Origin: Polytrichum commune
Lineage: Eukaryota; Streptophyta; Polytrichopsida; Polytrichales; Polytrichaceae
Length of the DNA: 64,000 bases
Reading direction: 5' to 3'
NCBI GenBank assembly: GCA_950295325.1
Contig: OX485804.1
Span: 20,458,001-20,522,000 of the forward strand
In this document: positions 14,466 through 25,844 of the stretch, one piece after another
Position numbering within the stretch: the first letter of the stretch is position 1
How the letters are laid out: each line of letters begins with the position of its first letter
Notes under the pieces: model-generated
The model's database searches: none
The model's input: the letters and a program-made list of their open reading frames with translations, nothing else
Told to the model about the DNA's origin: nothing
Program-made: the position numbers and the translations under genes

Positions 14466-15305
14466 GATCGTTACTACTGAAAGCACATGAAAGCAGAAAT
14501 GCCGATTTGATAAGAACATAACAAGTTTTTAGCATAGATGAACAGGTTGTAGATTCGCATCAAAAGAACATGCACTTCGATGAAACATCGTCGTTGACTA
14601 AAACCCTACCGTACATTGTGAAGGATCCTGTAGCTGAGAATTACTGTCTGGTGATCTGAGATTGTTATTGCAACAGGATTGATATTACTGAATGCACATG
14701 AAAATGGCATTTTCGGATTGACATACCTTGTCATTATGTTAGGATAGGAGAGCAGCTTGTAGATTCACAGCAAAAAGAAATGCACTTAGATGGAACATCG
14801 TAGTCGACTGAAACCCTACCATACTTTATGCAGGATCCTGTAGCTGAGATTTATTGGCTGTTGAGCTGGGAATGTTATTGCAACAGGATTGATATTACTG
14901 AATGCACATGAAAATGGCATTTTCGGATTGACATACCTTGTCATTATGTTAGGATAGGAGAGCAGCTTGTAGATTCACAGCAAAAAGAAATGCACTTAGA
15001 TGGAACATCGTAGTCGACTGAAACCCTACCATACTTTATGCAGGATCCTGTAGCTGAGATTTATTGGCTGTTGAGCTGGGAATGTTAGTGCAACAAGATT
15101 GTTATTACTTTGTTACTGAATGCACATGAAGTGGCAATACCGGATTAAGATACAAGCCAATTTGTTGCCTAGAAGAGCAGGTTGTAGATTCACAGCAAAG
15201 AGAACTGTACTTAGATGAGCCCATTGTGGTCAACTGAAATCTTGCCATACTTTATGCAGGATTCTATATCTGAGAAATATTATCTGGTGAGCTGGGACAA
15301 GCAAA
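14466..15305 (+). repeat. Four-unit ~210-bp tandem array abutting the WAV2 start codon
   Basis: Units run at about 14466-14670, 14671-14880, 14881-15090 and 15091-15305. Units 2 and 3 are 210 bp each and differ at one base by eye; units 1 and 4 are clearly diverged. The anchor AGGATCCTGTAGCTGAG recurs once per unit. Units 2-4 carry an acceptor-like CTTTATGCAG just before the anchor. Unit 4 ends directly before the ATG at 15306, so it is the native leader and the others look like amplified copies of it. Confidence 0.92.
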
Positions 15306-18300
15306 ATGGGAAATTGGCTGAATGGCATGGTATATGGAGTCGGGGGCCTTGCATGTGCAAGTGTAGCCCTGTTGGTTGCTTTTCAGGAAAAACTTGTATA
15401 TGTGCCTGTCATCCCTGGTATGAAGAGAGGCTACCCAATCACTCCGGCACGCCTTTACCTGCGCTACGAAGATATATGGCTCACAGCTGCAGATGGCGTG
15501 CGTCTGCACAGTTGGTACATTGAAGCATCACCAGACTGCAGAGGTGTGTGCTTACACTACCAAAAATGACTTGTTTTTGAGCGTTGTTTGATATTCGTAA
15601 TGTGAATGAAAACCTGCAAACTGAGAATTATAAGTCGGGATTCAAGGGTTAGAGCAACCCTTCATAATCAGCTTTCAAACTTTTTGGCCCAAAGCCACAT
15701 GCTCATCCACCATCCATAAAGTCCATGTATATATGTGTGTGTGTGTATATATATACATATCATACAACTTCATTGACGACTGATTATTGAGAGAGAGAAA
15801 GACAATCCTTAAAGTCCTCACTCACTTGATCTTCAAGGGTGGGTAGGGGTTTGCTCTCTAAAGATCAAAGATGACTTATTTTTGAGTGATTGATACTGGT
15901 ATTGTACAAACCTGCTAAGCTGTAAGTTATAGTTCAGGATTCACGGTTATACAGTGGTTTTTGAGCACATTCCACAGATTTTTCCTGTAAGGAACTTAGG
16001 AGCCTTCAGTTCTTAATATATGATGACATTAACAAGCTTACCCTCCTCATAGTGGCTGTAAGAAGGTAATCATTGCTGTGAAATGGAGGTGATGCCTGAA
16101 GGATTAATTAAACATCATACACTGCATGCATGCAACATGCATAGGTGCATTTGGGTAAAAAGCTGTTGTTGCTCCTTTCTTCTTGTACTCTAAGACATAT
16201 CATAGCAAGTATAGGGTTATTATCCTTGTTTCGATATTAGCAGATTCTAAGGCTATGACTGACTACAATATCCTTTTCCTTGACACTGTTGCTGTCACAA
16301 AAATGATCCTTTGTTGGTTGAGCGTCTGCAAATTGTGGAAATAGTTAAAAGTCATGTAATTAATGTAAACTGCCTTGTTTGTCTCATTGCAGGTCCCACA
16401 ATCCTCTTCTTTCAAGAAAATGCTGGCAGTATCCTTTACATAGTTCCAAGGAGTTCATTTGGACTTGCTTGATGCATCACAGGGATTATCATCTGTATGA
16501 ACTTTGGTTGTTGAACTCTCTGGAGTTATTGTCAATCCATGAGTTTGAATTTCTTGCACCAGTTTTCAAAGCGGATACATCGAGCTTTTTATATCTGTAC
16601 ATCCAATGTCAGGAGTAAGTCTCAAAGTAAAAAGTGTAGCTTTCTTTAACAATCCTTTTTAACAGACATAGCACACAGATTGCAGTTTGTGGAACTCATG
16701 GTCAAGCGATTGAAGTGCAATGTGTTTATGCTCTCCTATCGCGGGTAAGAATTTTCTAACTTTACATAAGATGACTCCTGGTATGTACACAACTCTTCAA
16801 TTGTAGGTATTGAATCTGAATCTGAAACTGCTTGGAGATTGAATCCTGTGCCTTGGAGGAGGTTCCCATTGGAAGAGTAAGGATGTTGTTTCTAGGCATT
16901 CATGGGACAGAAAAGCAGACCATTACTAGAGGAATGGAGTAGCATGATGACATTCTCTGTGTCTAACACAAATTGTATTTCGGGTGCTTTGGCATCAGCT
17001 GGCTCTAAATCTATTTGCCTATGCTAATCTTCATTGTTTTGAGTCCTGGCATGTAGGTATGGGGACAGTGAAGGTTTCCCCTCTCAGAAAGGTCTTACTT
17101 TGGATGCTCAGGTATTTCCTCTGAACACCTGTTGTGCCAAACGACTATATTAAACAGAAAAACCAACCCTTTCTTTTTCATATTATATACTATCTTGACC
17201 TCCTTTTGCCAGGGCGCTAGAACAAATACAGAATTCATAGGAAATACAGAGTCCCATTATACGATCTATCAACTGAATGAACCAGGCAGGGTCTTGATTT
17301 GTTCTATTTAAGCATATAGCTTCTGTGAAGTCCCCCAAATCATTCCAGCAAAATTCTGACATTATGTTTATATGGTTCTTGCATTCACAGGCAGCACTGG
17401 ATTATCTGTGGTCCAGACCAGGCCTGGACCCAACCAGGATTGTGGTTTTTGGAAGGTCACTTGGTGGGGCTGTTGGATCTGCTCTTGCAAAGAACAACCC
17501 TGATAAGGTGCAGAAATGTTCATCATAAATATCAACTGAATTTTTTTGAATGATCATTCTGAGGATGGGAATAACTTTTCCAACTGATTGATGTTTTTGT
17601 ATCCATGAGATGTTATTTAAAAAAATAACAGTAAAATTTAGTTACTGTTAGCCTCCATGATTGTGGTAATTGGCCCAGGCTCAATGGAGTCCTTTTTTTT
17701 CTCCAAATTTTGCAGGCTCTGCGTGCCTCAGTTTCTGATACACATCTGACATGGGTGCAGGTTGCAGGATTAATTTTGGAAAACACATTCACATCTGTGC
17801 TTGATATGGCTGGAGTTATGCTCCCTGGCTTGAGGTTTGTAGTTGGGGGGAAGGGCAGATTGCTGAATTGGTTTGTGAAGTCTCCTTGGAAAACAATTGA
17901 GCTTATCAAACAGGTACATAACTCAGCTAGGCCTGTATTTATGTATTCTGGATGCCGTTTATTGCCCATCTTTGAAGTCTTTGTGGTCAAGTAATTTTAG
18001 GGGGCACTGTATACTGGAGCTTAAAAGCCCGCGACCATGAAATCTAAACTCTCTTGTTGGTGGAGAATGCCAAGACCGTCCCACTTCAATTTACAATAGA
18101 GCTGGAGGGCCTAAGGGACCAAGGAAGTTTGAATGGATGAAAAGCCTACTTGGAGTCTGACATAGCATGTAATGGATAATGTTTCATGGTCTACTGGATT
18201 TTGCGTCAAGCCCACCTCAAAGAGCTGGGTCTAATGTAAAGGGGAAACCATGGCACTTCAAATTCTCACAATCCTTGATTTATTATAACTTATTGTGTAG

Positions 18301-19276
18301 AAGGGTTGACATGAATAGGGTGGTAATGAAATAGCATTTGGTTGAGAGCCTGGTTACGTATGTCTCTACACTAATTTCGTGACCACACGAAATTCAATTT
18401 TATTTTATTATGATACAGCTTTAGATGAGTTTCAAGATGTTGTCACAATTTCATGGTCACGGCCCTTGGCCATAGTGTGAGGTCGTCCTCAAACATTACT
18501 GGGGTCAACATGTTAGGAAGGAATAAGAGATATCTGCCAATTCAACCATAAAGGGACCAAAGTAGAAGTCCAGTCCCACTTTGAGGGAGCTTTTTATTAA
18601 GAGCTCGCTAGAGCGTACTGCAGAGGGCTCTCTATTGCATCTTTACTAGTGCAAGACTTTAGTTTCCATGCGGGATTCAACAGGTTTCAATAATGTAGGA
18701 ATGGCACATCGTAAAGCTTGATGAAAAATTCATCATTGTTGTCAGAATAGAGAGCCCTGTACGATAATGTATTGAGGCCTGTACGGTATTGTATTGAAAG
18801 TTGGGTGGAATCTCTTAGACCTCGTCTTTCCACCCAATTCCTTTTTCCAAAGAAACTGGTTTTTTATAGCCCAGCCCCACTCTTTAGCATTTTGATTTTT
18901 AAGCGTCAATAAATCTTGGATCACTTTAAGCTTAAGGTCTCAAACTCACCGATTAGCCAGCCCACCAGGAGTTTAACCCTGAGACTTGATGGATAACTCT
19001 ATTGCTGAATGGCAGATCAAAACACCAATACTGTTTTTGGCCGGCCAATTGGACGAGATGGTACCACCCGCACATATGCACCAACTTTTTGAGGCAGCCC
19101 AAGAGCATTCGGTAGCCCAACATACATTTGTGGAGTTTCCAGATGGCATGCACATGGACACATGGATGCAAGGAGGAGAACGGTATTGGCGAAGTATTGA
19201 AGTGTTTATGCAAAATCATGCCGCAGGTTCTGCAGCCTCAAGTCAGGGTTACTCAGTTGCTGATGACCAAAGATAG
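15306..19276 (+). CDS. WAV2: WAV2 / BEM46-like alpha/beta hydrolase (ABHD13 type), 7 exons
   Basis: Model: 15306-15543, 16393-16428, 16666-16744, 17057-17111, 17391-17507, 17761-17913, 19016-19276; 939 nt, 312 aa, the same length as Arabidopsis WAV2. A single hydrophobic anchor spans about residues 8-27. The hydrolase core follows: ILFFQENAGN (oxyanion region), the nucleophile elbow GRSLGG (Ser about 159), DEMVPP (acid, Asp about 239) and GMHMDTW (His about 272), so the triad is intact. In Arabidopsis WAV2 restrains root bending in the wavy-root response; BEM46 proteins are membrane-tethered serine hydrolases of unknown substrate. Every exon junction keeps phase and aligns with the family without gaps. 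The last intron (17914-19015) holds repeat elements. An alternative in-frame acceptor upstream of exon 6 is possible. The leader lies in a tandem array. Confidence 0.95.
18000..18490. mobile_element. Inverted-repeat element of the GGGCCACTTCACAC family inside the WAV2 last intron
   Basis: The right end (CATGGTCACGGCCCTTGG, TGTGAGGTCGTCCT) matches the reverse complement of the terminal repeat of 39434-40350. The left end (GGGGGCACTGTATACTGGAG) is a more decayed copy. Interior stretches (CATGGTCTACTGGATTTTG; GCCCACCTC) match the same element. It is non-coding and old. Confidence 0.6.
18540..18960. repeat. Degenerate copy of the 44601-45205 repeat type in the WAV2 last intron
   Basis: The order TTTCCACC, then a lysine-codon-like A-rich block, then TATAGCCCAGCCCCACTCTTT and AGCATTTTGATTTTTAAGC parallels the right half of 44601-45205. 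Similarity is patchy. Confidence 0.35.
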
Positions 19277-19534
19277 CAAGCTTTTCTGCTGACCTGGAAG
19301 GGGAGTCACTCCCTAATATTGTACATCTTTGTGCTCTAATTTTTGTATAGTTGTCGGTTTGTAAACATTGGGCCAATGTCTCAAAATTAGTTCATGTAGG
19401 CGGAATTTATTTGATCGACTTGCATTTGACTTTCCTAATTCAACTGGTGCAGCAATTCAGCTGTTACCTATCAGTCACTTTTTCACAACCTTGTGTACAT
19501 GTACATATGAGTGTGTAAGTTAAACGGACCTAAT

Positions 19535-19745
19535 TCGGTTTCTTAATCTTAATTGGACACCTATATTTGAGTGGTGTGTGGGGTAGATGTGGAAGGCAAA
19601 AATACAACATGTGTTTTAATGAGGTTGGACTACGTGCTCAAAATTTGTTAACTATTATAGGTTAAATAGGTAATGAACACATTTGGCATGACCTATATGG
19701 TTATTTCAGAAGAAAGAGAATCTTCACTTTGATACTCAATAAGAT
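19535..19745. repeat. Dispersed repeat D, copy 1
   Basis: It shares TTGGACACCTA, TTTGAGTGGT, ATTATAGGTTA and GAAAGAGAAT...TTCACTTTGA in order with 49500-49690 inside a SEC14 intron, and the start of it with 38806-38880. It is non-coding and probably a small DNA element. Confidence 0.6.
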
Positions 19746-20399
19746 ATTGATATGAACTCTGAAAACCGCAAGGAAAATGGCTATGGCCTTGGATTGAGTT
19801 TGCTAATCATCTTGCACTACCTGCATGTTCTATAACCCCGGAGAAGTGGGCTGATCAGGAAAATAAAGTACGAATATAGGGGGCCTATTGACACGGTAAA
19901 ATCAAACTCATATGACATTTTTGACGAGGTGTACCCTTGGGTAGAGAAGTTTTCGTCCAGTATGTAAAACTAAAAGCAAGATGTGCAAAGTGGAGATTCT
20001 ATTTGAAGAAAAACCTGATGATTCATGTCTTCACTGATGATCTTAAGGAGAGATTTCTGCGAAGCCAAAGAATTGCTGTAGTAATGATTACAAACACAAC
20101 ATACTGTATGCAAACAAGAATTGATTGCTAGGTAATGGGAGTGGAATTGGATGGTCTACATGCTGATAATTTTTGTACTAAAATCAATTCAACTATATGA
20201 AGACACTACACCTGTCCGATTGGAAAAAATCTCACAATGGCTGAAATAACTTGTGTAAAAATAAGGTTTGTCGCTTGTGGTCCTGTTTCCTCACATCAAA
20301 CACAAACTTACATGTTCAACTGGAATAAGTGAGTTTTAGAAGCTTTTTTGCCTTCTCAAAACAGCAGGAGGCTGGCAAAGTTGTGAAAGTTTCATCAGG
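19746..20399. other. Gene-free spacer
   Basis: Nothing recognisable is visible: short ORFs without domains, AT-rich. Confidence 0.4.
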
Positions 20400-20670
20400 G
20401 TCGGTTTGTTGGATCCACGTCATGTCAAAAAATGAAGCATTCATTAGCAAAAGTACCCCTTGCCCATCCCAAAAAATTGAGCACAAGGAAAAGAAACAAA
20501 CAAGGGATCTTTTGCATGATAAAAGTAACATATTCTTGTGCCAAAGGTCTCAAGTGCAGACCTGTGATTGCACTAAGTAGTGCAATGGAGAAGTCCTTTT
20601 GAAGAAGCTTGTTCTCTTATATGTGTGTGCTCAAGTGCCTTTCATTTTTCAAGCATGTAATTGATGTGCG
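20400..20670. repeat. Dispersed repeat R1, copy 2
   Basis: Same family as 11140-11400 and 34960-35400. This copy keeps an uninterrupted GATTGCACTAAGTAGTGCAA, so it serves as the empty site for the nested insertion seen in copy 3. Confidence 0.6.
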
Positions 20671-21769
20671 ACTACACTATGTAGTCCTATAACTATGGGT
20701 GGAAAATTAGTGTGGAAATAATTAGCATGGGCTGCTCTAATTCTTTAGTTAGCGTGAAATTAATGTGGGTCCATCCTCTCAGTCTTCCTTGAGACTTTAG
20801 ATCAACACCTTACATAAAATAAAATAGTCAACTTACGTCAAAAGTAGCACAAAATGAATAAAATCACCCACATTAATTTTCTAGGCAAACAATCAATATG
20901 CCCCACCTTACTTTTGTACACAGAAATTAGCATGGGTTGAAAATTAATATGGACCAGTGACAATATAAAACTAGTTAGTGTACCTTATTTCAAATATTTA
21001 TTTATCATTATTAGTTTTAAAATAAATTTAAAAACTTACTATAGGCAACCATCCACATGTTGGTTAACATTAATGGTTAATAAAATGATTAACTCATTGA
21101 ACCATGTCACACTTTACACGCACAAAGACGCCACATGAGACCTAGATCAACTTAGGCTAGGACAAAAACTAAGTCATCTTACAAGCTCATCCACATGCTG
21201 GGAAATAAATCAAATCATGACCGTATCCTTGCTTGAGCAGAAAATATTGTTGGCCCAAAGTTATCTAAATTAATAAAATACCAACTTGCCTCCACCACAT
21301 GTGAACAAGCTTGTGATTAAATAATGATACCCTTGTGTAATTAAGATGACTTAAGATGAAAGATTCTCAATGCTCAATTTTTGTTGATATAAAATTACTA
21401 AACATTTTTTTTTACCACTTACATCCATTTGATTGACAACTAAATTCAACATCTTCGTATCCCAAAAATCCATGTACAAGATTATGAATACGTATATATA
21501 TATACAAGATATCATAAATCCATGTATGGTGATTTTCAATGCACTAACATCAATGCATAAGAATAATAATATGGAATCATAAGATCACAATTAACTCCTT
21601 ACAACATAGTTATGTTCAAGCAATGTTGAACATATAATCACATGTAGACACGATGATTAAAAAAAACTAGATTTGCATGAAATTGTACACTAAGCTCCTT
21701 CGCATACTTCACCCTGGTTCCAAACTCAAGCATTCAATCAAAGAACCTCATCAGAAAATTGAAGCTCAC
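20671..21769. other. Gene-free AT-rich spacer
   Basis: No gene is supported. Short direct repeats around AATTAGCATGGG (about 20722 and 20927) suggest decayed repeat DNA. A short TATA-rich tract lies near 21490-21505. Confidence 0.45.
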
Positions 21770-22197
21770 TACACTAAATATGATATTTAGTGTTTGATAC
21801 ACTAAATACGAACGCGTACACTAAATATCACTAACCCTATGCAAGTAAGTAACATTAAATGCAAACTCAAACACTAAATATCAACTATGGTAATATGTGG
21901 AAGTTACATGCATGAATTTAGTGTTTGTAAGGAGAACGTTCAGTTCCTCATTTCTTGATTTATTGCACGTAGGGATACATGGCTCAGACACAAGGCTCTC
22001 GAATCCCCTCAACAAACAATCACATGTATTGCACGTGACCTCATATTCATCTCCAACAAAAGAGCACACAATTTCCATCGACAAATCAAATGAACAAGCG
22101 CAATGCACTCATATGAGTCTTTGACGAGATTCCACTCGACCTACACATCTTAGATCGCGAGGGTTTTGGTTGACTGGAAACTTAAGGAAGTGAGGAG

Positions 22198-22234
<37 letters not shown>

Positions 22235-22404
22235 CTTGAAGCAATCGAAGAAGAGTGTTTCAGAGAAAGGAAGGTGGCAGTAGCGAAGGTGGCGGCGCAT
22301 TTATGACTAACACTAATCGTCAAAGAATTGAAAATTAGTGTTGAACAAGGTAGGGTGGTAACAACACTAAATATAATCAAACACTAAATATCATATTTTG
22401 TGTA
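21770..22404. mobile_element. 635-bp MITE with 29-bp terminal inverted repeats (family A)
   Basis: The left end is TACACTAAATATGATATTTA followed by GTGTTTGAT. The right end is its inverse with a single mismatch over 29 bases. The terminal repeat is itself a palindrome (ACACTAAATA/TATTTAGTGT). The interior includes a (GA)n tract at about 22201-22231 and no transposase. Related copies: a right-end fragment at 23160-23257 and a left part at 63712-64000. Confidence 0.88.
22201..22231. repeat. (GA)n microsatellite
   Basis: About 31 bases of pure GA inside the family A MITE. Confidence 0.95.
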
Positions 22405-22759
22405 CTTTTCTAAGAAACGACTCAAAATTGCTTCTATAGACAACGAATCCACTTGTCTTGAGTCTTCAAAACTTTTGTCAGGGCTCGAAGATTGACTTCG
22501 AAGGATCAAGGTAGCAAGAGGGCGACATCCTGATCGACATCAACATTGATTGAGATGATGACTTTCGAGCACTCAATCAACGTCGATGTGAGGAGCTCTC
22601 TTCTTCCTGCAATTAAATGGGCTTGTGTGAACCAAAAACACCATGTAAATAATCCAACGAGTTAACCTTTGTGCTAGATAACGAGAAGAAAAAAAAGTGG
22701 CCACCGTGATAAACGATCTATATTTTCATCAAGCATCTATCAGGATGTCTTAGTAATCA
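22405..22759. other. Gene-free spacer between two inverted-repeat elements
   Basis: Nothing recognisable is visible. Confidence 0.4.
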
Positions 22760-23159
22760 GGGCCGGTTTACACTATAGACCATGAAGTCGGACCATCGAG
22801 GATGGCCTTTGTCAATGGTCTGAGTTCATGGTCCGACTTCATTAAAAATTAGTTTTGAGAGCCTTGGGCCCCTCACTAGGTGTAAACCAAATGTGGACCA
22901 AGAAGAATGACCACGCACGAAAAAGTGAAAGGTGCTGATTTTTTTAATACATGCCCAAAAAGGGATATTTTGAAAAAATATTCAAGTTTGATCATTCTCT
23001 TGTCTTCTCTTGGGCTTCTGCTGTCTTCACTTCTTGTTAAATGTGTTGAAAATGTGGCTTGCAAATCTACTCACAACAATTTTTACAAAAAAAAAATGAG
23101 CAATTCAATTTGTACATGTTCAATGTAATTTACATGTGACATGTACCTTGTGTTGTCAC

Positions 23160-23257
23160 TACACTAAATAGGATATCTAGTGTTTGATTATATCTAATGT
23201 TGTTACCACCCTACCTTGCTCAACACTAATTTTCGATTCTTTGATAATTAATGTTAG
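23160..23257. mobile_element. Family A MITE end fragment nested in the 22760-23878 element
   Basis: It reads TACACTAAATAGGATATCTA then GTGTTTGATTATA and TTGTTACCACCCTACCTTG, matching the reverse complement of the right end of 21770-22404. The other end is missing. Confidence 0.75.
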
Positions 23258-23366
23258 AAGATTTCCCATTGCGCTTCTTTTGACCACCCTGATCTACAGT
23301 CACTAAAACGACTACAGATTTTTCTTTTTTGTTTTGCAACTGTAGTTTTTAAAATTTTTGGTGCGT

Positions 23367-23417
23367 GTAATATACCGTTGGAAAGATATTTTCAAGACCT
23401 TTCCAACGGTATATTAC
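23367..23417. repeat. Perfect 19-bp hairpin with 13-base loop
   Basis: GTAATATACCGTTGGAAAG (23367-23385) is exactly inverted at 23399-23417. It lies inside a non-autonomous DNA element. Confidence 0.9.
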
Positions 23418-23878
23418 AAACCCCCAAATTCCAAAAATTTCAGTTGGTAGACCAAGAAAACAAATCTGCACTTGAATACTTGAGTTCTAGATGTCCTGCG
23501 TTGTTTGATGAAACACGTGTAAGCCGGTTTAAGGGGTAGCGCAAGGTAGAGCTAGTATGAATCATGGGCTATGATATAATTAAGGCACAAACAAGGTAGA
23601 TTCATTAGAGCATTCTTGAAATGGCATTTCTTTGACATGGGCCCTTGCCTTTCCCTACCAGATCACCTCTCTTGCCTCTCTCACCGCAAAACCTGTTGGA
23701 CCATGTCAGTGCATTTATTAGGCCTTAAAAATTATATTTTGGGGACCTCAACCTCCATGGTCCCTCTGCCATTTTTTCCTTAGTGTAAACCGAAATTGTC
23801 CCGGGACAACTTCAAGAGCCAATCAGCTGCCTTGCAGAGCCATGATCCAACTTCATGGTCCATAGTGTAAACCGGCCC

Positions 23879-24734
23879 TTGTCACCAAACTATATAACCA
23901 ATACAATGTCGATCACCACATTAAACTTCAAACTGTACGTAAGAGATGAAGTATTTAACATTGACTTTATACAAGTTCGATGTCAAGTCTTTACGCATGT
24001 AGTGGATGTCAATGCACAATTTGTGATCATGTAACTCCCGACTGGATCGAGTACGTCCCATGCATCATTCATCTTGAAGTTAATAATTGTGGCATTGACT
24101 ATTGTTGGGTTTGGTGTAAGACTATGTCTTCTCCGGAGAGGTGAACTCATGGGTTCCAATCATTTTCTTTGTGTTTTTAAGTATTTTTCCTTCATCAACT
24201 GGCCCAACTATAATAGGAGGAACTTAAGATATTGAGCGTCACTTCTTACCACACTACGGTGAAAATGTAGTGCTATAATACATTGTATAGCCTCAAGGTT
24301 ACATGTAGTACGCAAATGTGTTACGGGAGAGTTTTCTTTGGAGAGGTGTTATCCATAGTCCCCGTCACTTCCTTTGCGCTTGCAAAAGAGATTTGTGTGT
24401 GTCAGTTGATGGCTTTGATTGTTTAGGAAGTTAAATTATTCATTATTACCTCTTGCCACACTCTAGTGAAAATTTGCATTAGATGGGGAAACACTGTGTC
24501 ACTATTCAACAATGGGTGCAAGGTAGAGTGCATTGGCGTTTTGTATCACCAAGTGAATTTGTCTACTAGTCTCAAAGTTGCGCAATGGATTGTGTTTCCC
24601 TCTCATGAGACAATTTCACTGGACACTGTGGTAGAAAAAGAAAAAGAGCAGTTGAATTTCCTCTTAATATCATAGCTACTGGCTGACACAAATAAAATTC
24701 TTGTGTAGGAGTTGAAAAGGGCATTTGTGGATAA
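23879..24734. other. Gene-free spacer
   Basis: No gene is supported. CACACT-C-GTGAAAAT occurs twice (about 24250 and 24458), hinting at a decayed duplication. Confidence 0.4.
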
Positions 24735-25230
24735 GGGGCGGTTTACACTATGGACCATGAAGTCGTCCCACGGCCGTCTAAGCGATGTGATTGGACGTTG
24801 AAGTCGTCCTGGGACGACTTGGGTATACACCAAGGAAAAAATGGCAGAGTGACCACGGAGGTTGAGGTCCACAAATTTGTTTTTTTAAGCCTACTCTATC
24901 CACTGCCATGGTCCAACGGGTTTTCCGTTGGGACAAGCAAAAGAGGTGGTCTAGGAAAAATAGCAAGGGCCCATGTCAGAAAAATGCCGTTTTAATGATT
25001 TTTTTTGGATTTTTTTAATGATTTTTTTCCAACTTAGTTAATGACTCCACTTTTTGGTGCATGGTCATTCTTCATGGTCCACATTCGGTTTGCACCTAGT
25101 GAAGGGCCCACGAACCATGAAAACTAATATTTTAGTAACTCGGACCATGGAAGTCGTCCCATGAAATCGTCCCACGCAAAATAGGCCTCTTACGTGGGAC
25201 GACTTCATGGTCCATAGTGTAAACCGCCCC
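24735..25230. mobile_element. 496-bp MITE, GGGGCGGTTTACACTA ends, TAA target duplication
   Basis: The ends are GGGGCGGTTTACACTATGGA followed by CCATGAAGTCGTCCCAC, inverted with almost no mismatch over about 37 bases. TAA flanks both sides (24732-24734 and 25231-25233). Interior blocks match the 22760-23878 element in opposite orientation. A 3-bp TAA duplication and the terminal Gs point to PIF/Harbinger (Tourist-like), by inference. Confidence 0.92.
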
Positions 25231-25309
25231 TAAGTTGAGGGTCCAAAAACGAGGCCGGGAACCCAAGTTCACAACTTAAGAATCCAAGGATGCCTGAGAG
25301 AGCTACACT

Positions 25310-25440
25310 TGTAACTATTTTATTTTGTGTCATATGGTAATGAATGTCAACGTGGTAACTTTTCTTATGACACTTTTTATGAATAAGTTTACAAGTACTG
25401 TCATTCCAACTTATTTTTAGTTCATCCACTTTCAGTTTGG
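25310..25440. repeat. Family B repeat fragment
   Basis: TGTGTCATATGGTAATGAATG and GGTAACTTTTC...ATGACACTT...TGAATAAGT parallel the interior of 11803-12176 in the same order. No ends are seen. Confidence 0.5.
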
Positions 25441-25477
25441 TATATTCTAGATCCTAACATTTCCATATTGAAAGAAA

Positions 25478-25506
25478 GAAAAGAAGAAGAAGAAGAAGAA
25501 GAAAAG
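25478..25506. repeat. (GAA)n low-complexity tract
   Basis: GAA/GAAG repeats of about 28 bases. Confidence 0.85.
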
Positions 25507-25844
25507 AACGTCAATGTGTTTATTACATTGACATGCGATATCTGTTTATTACCCCCTTCCTAGTCCTTGTGGATGTGGGTGGAGGTAGCTTTGATGCCTA
25601 TATTTCAATAGGTGGACCTTAGGTGAACTTTAGGAGTCTATGTATTTATTAAGGTGTAGGTTATTTTATTTTATTTTATGTTATGTTATGTTATGGTTTT
25701 TGGTTTTTTTTTTGTGTATTTTGTGTTTTTTGTCTTTATGTGAACTATAATGTGGTTGTGTTTGGGGTGAGGTGGCTAGTCGAGTGGGATTGGTGCTTGT
25801 TTCTTTTCAAGTTTTGTTTTGTTTAGGATAATGTGCGTTAGGTA

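Larger units (their letters stand above)
22760..23878. mobile_element. 1.1-kb inverted-repeat DNA element, GGGCCGGTTTACACTA ends
   Basis: The left end is GGGCCGGTTTACACTATAGA followed by CCATGAAGTCGGA. The right end is the inverse copy with few mismatches. The same ends occur at 24735-25230. No transposase ORF is visible, so it is non-autonomous. The related copy has a 3-bp TAA duplication, and the ends start with G-rich bases, which fits the PIF/Harbinger superfamily (inference). It contains a family A fragment (23160-23257) and a perfect 19-bp hairpin (23367-23417). Confidence 0.85.

Noticed and set aside
14671-15090. CRISPR-like array
   Set aside because: The repeats are 210 bp with no spacers and the genome is a plant's; it is an ordinary tandem duplication.
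22201-22231. GA repeat as a GAGA-type regulatory site
   Set aside because: It lies inside a MITE far from any gene start.
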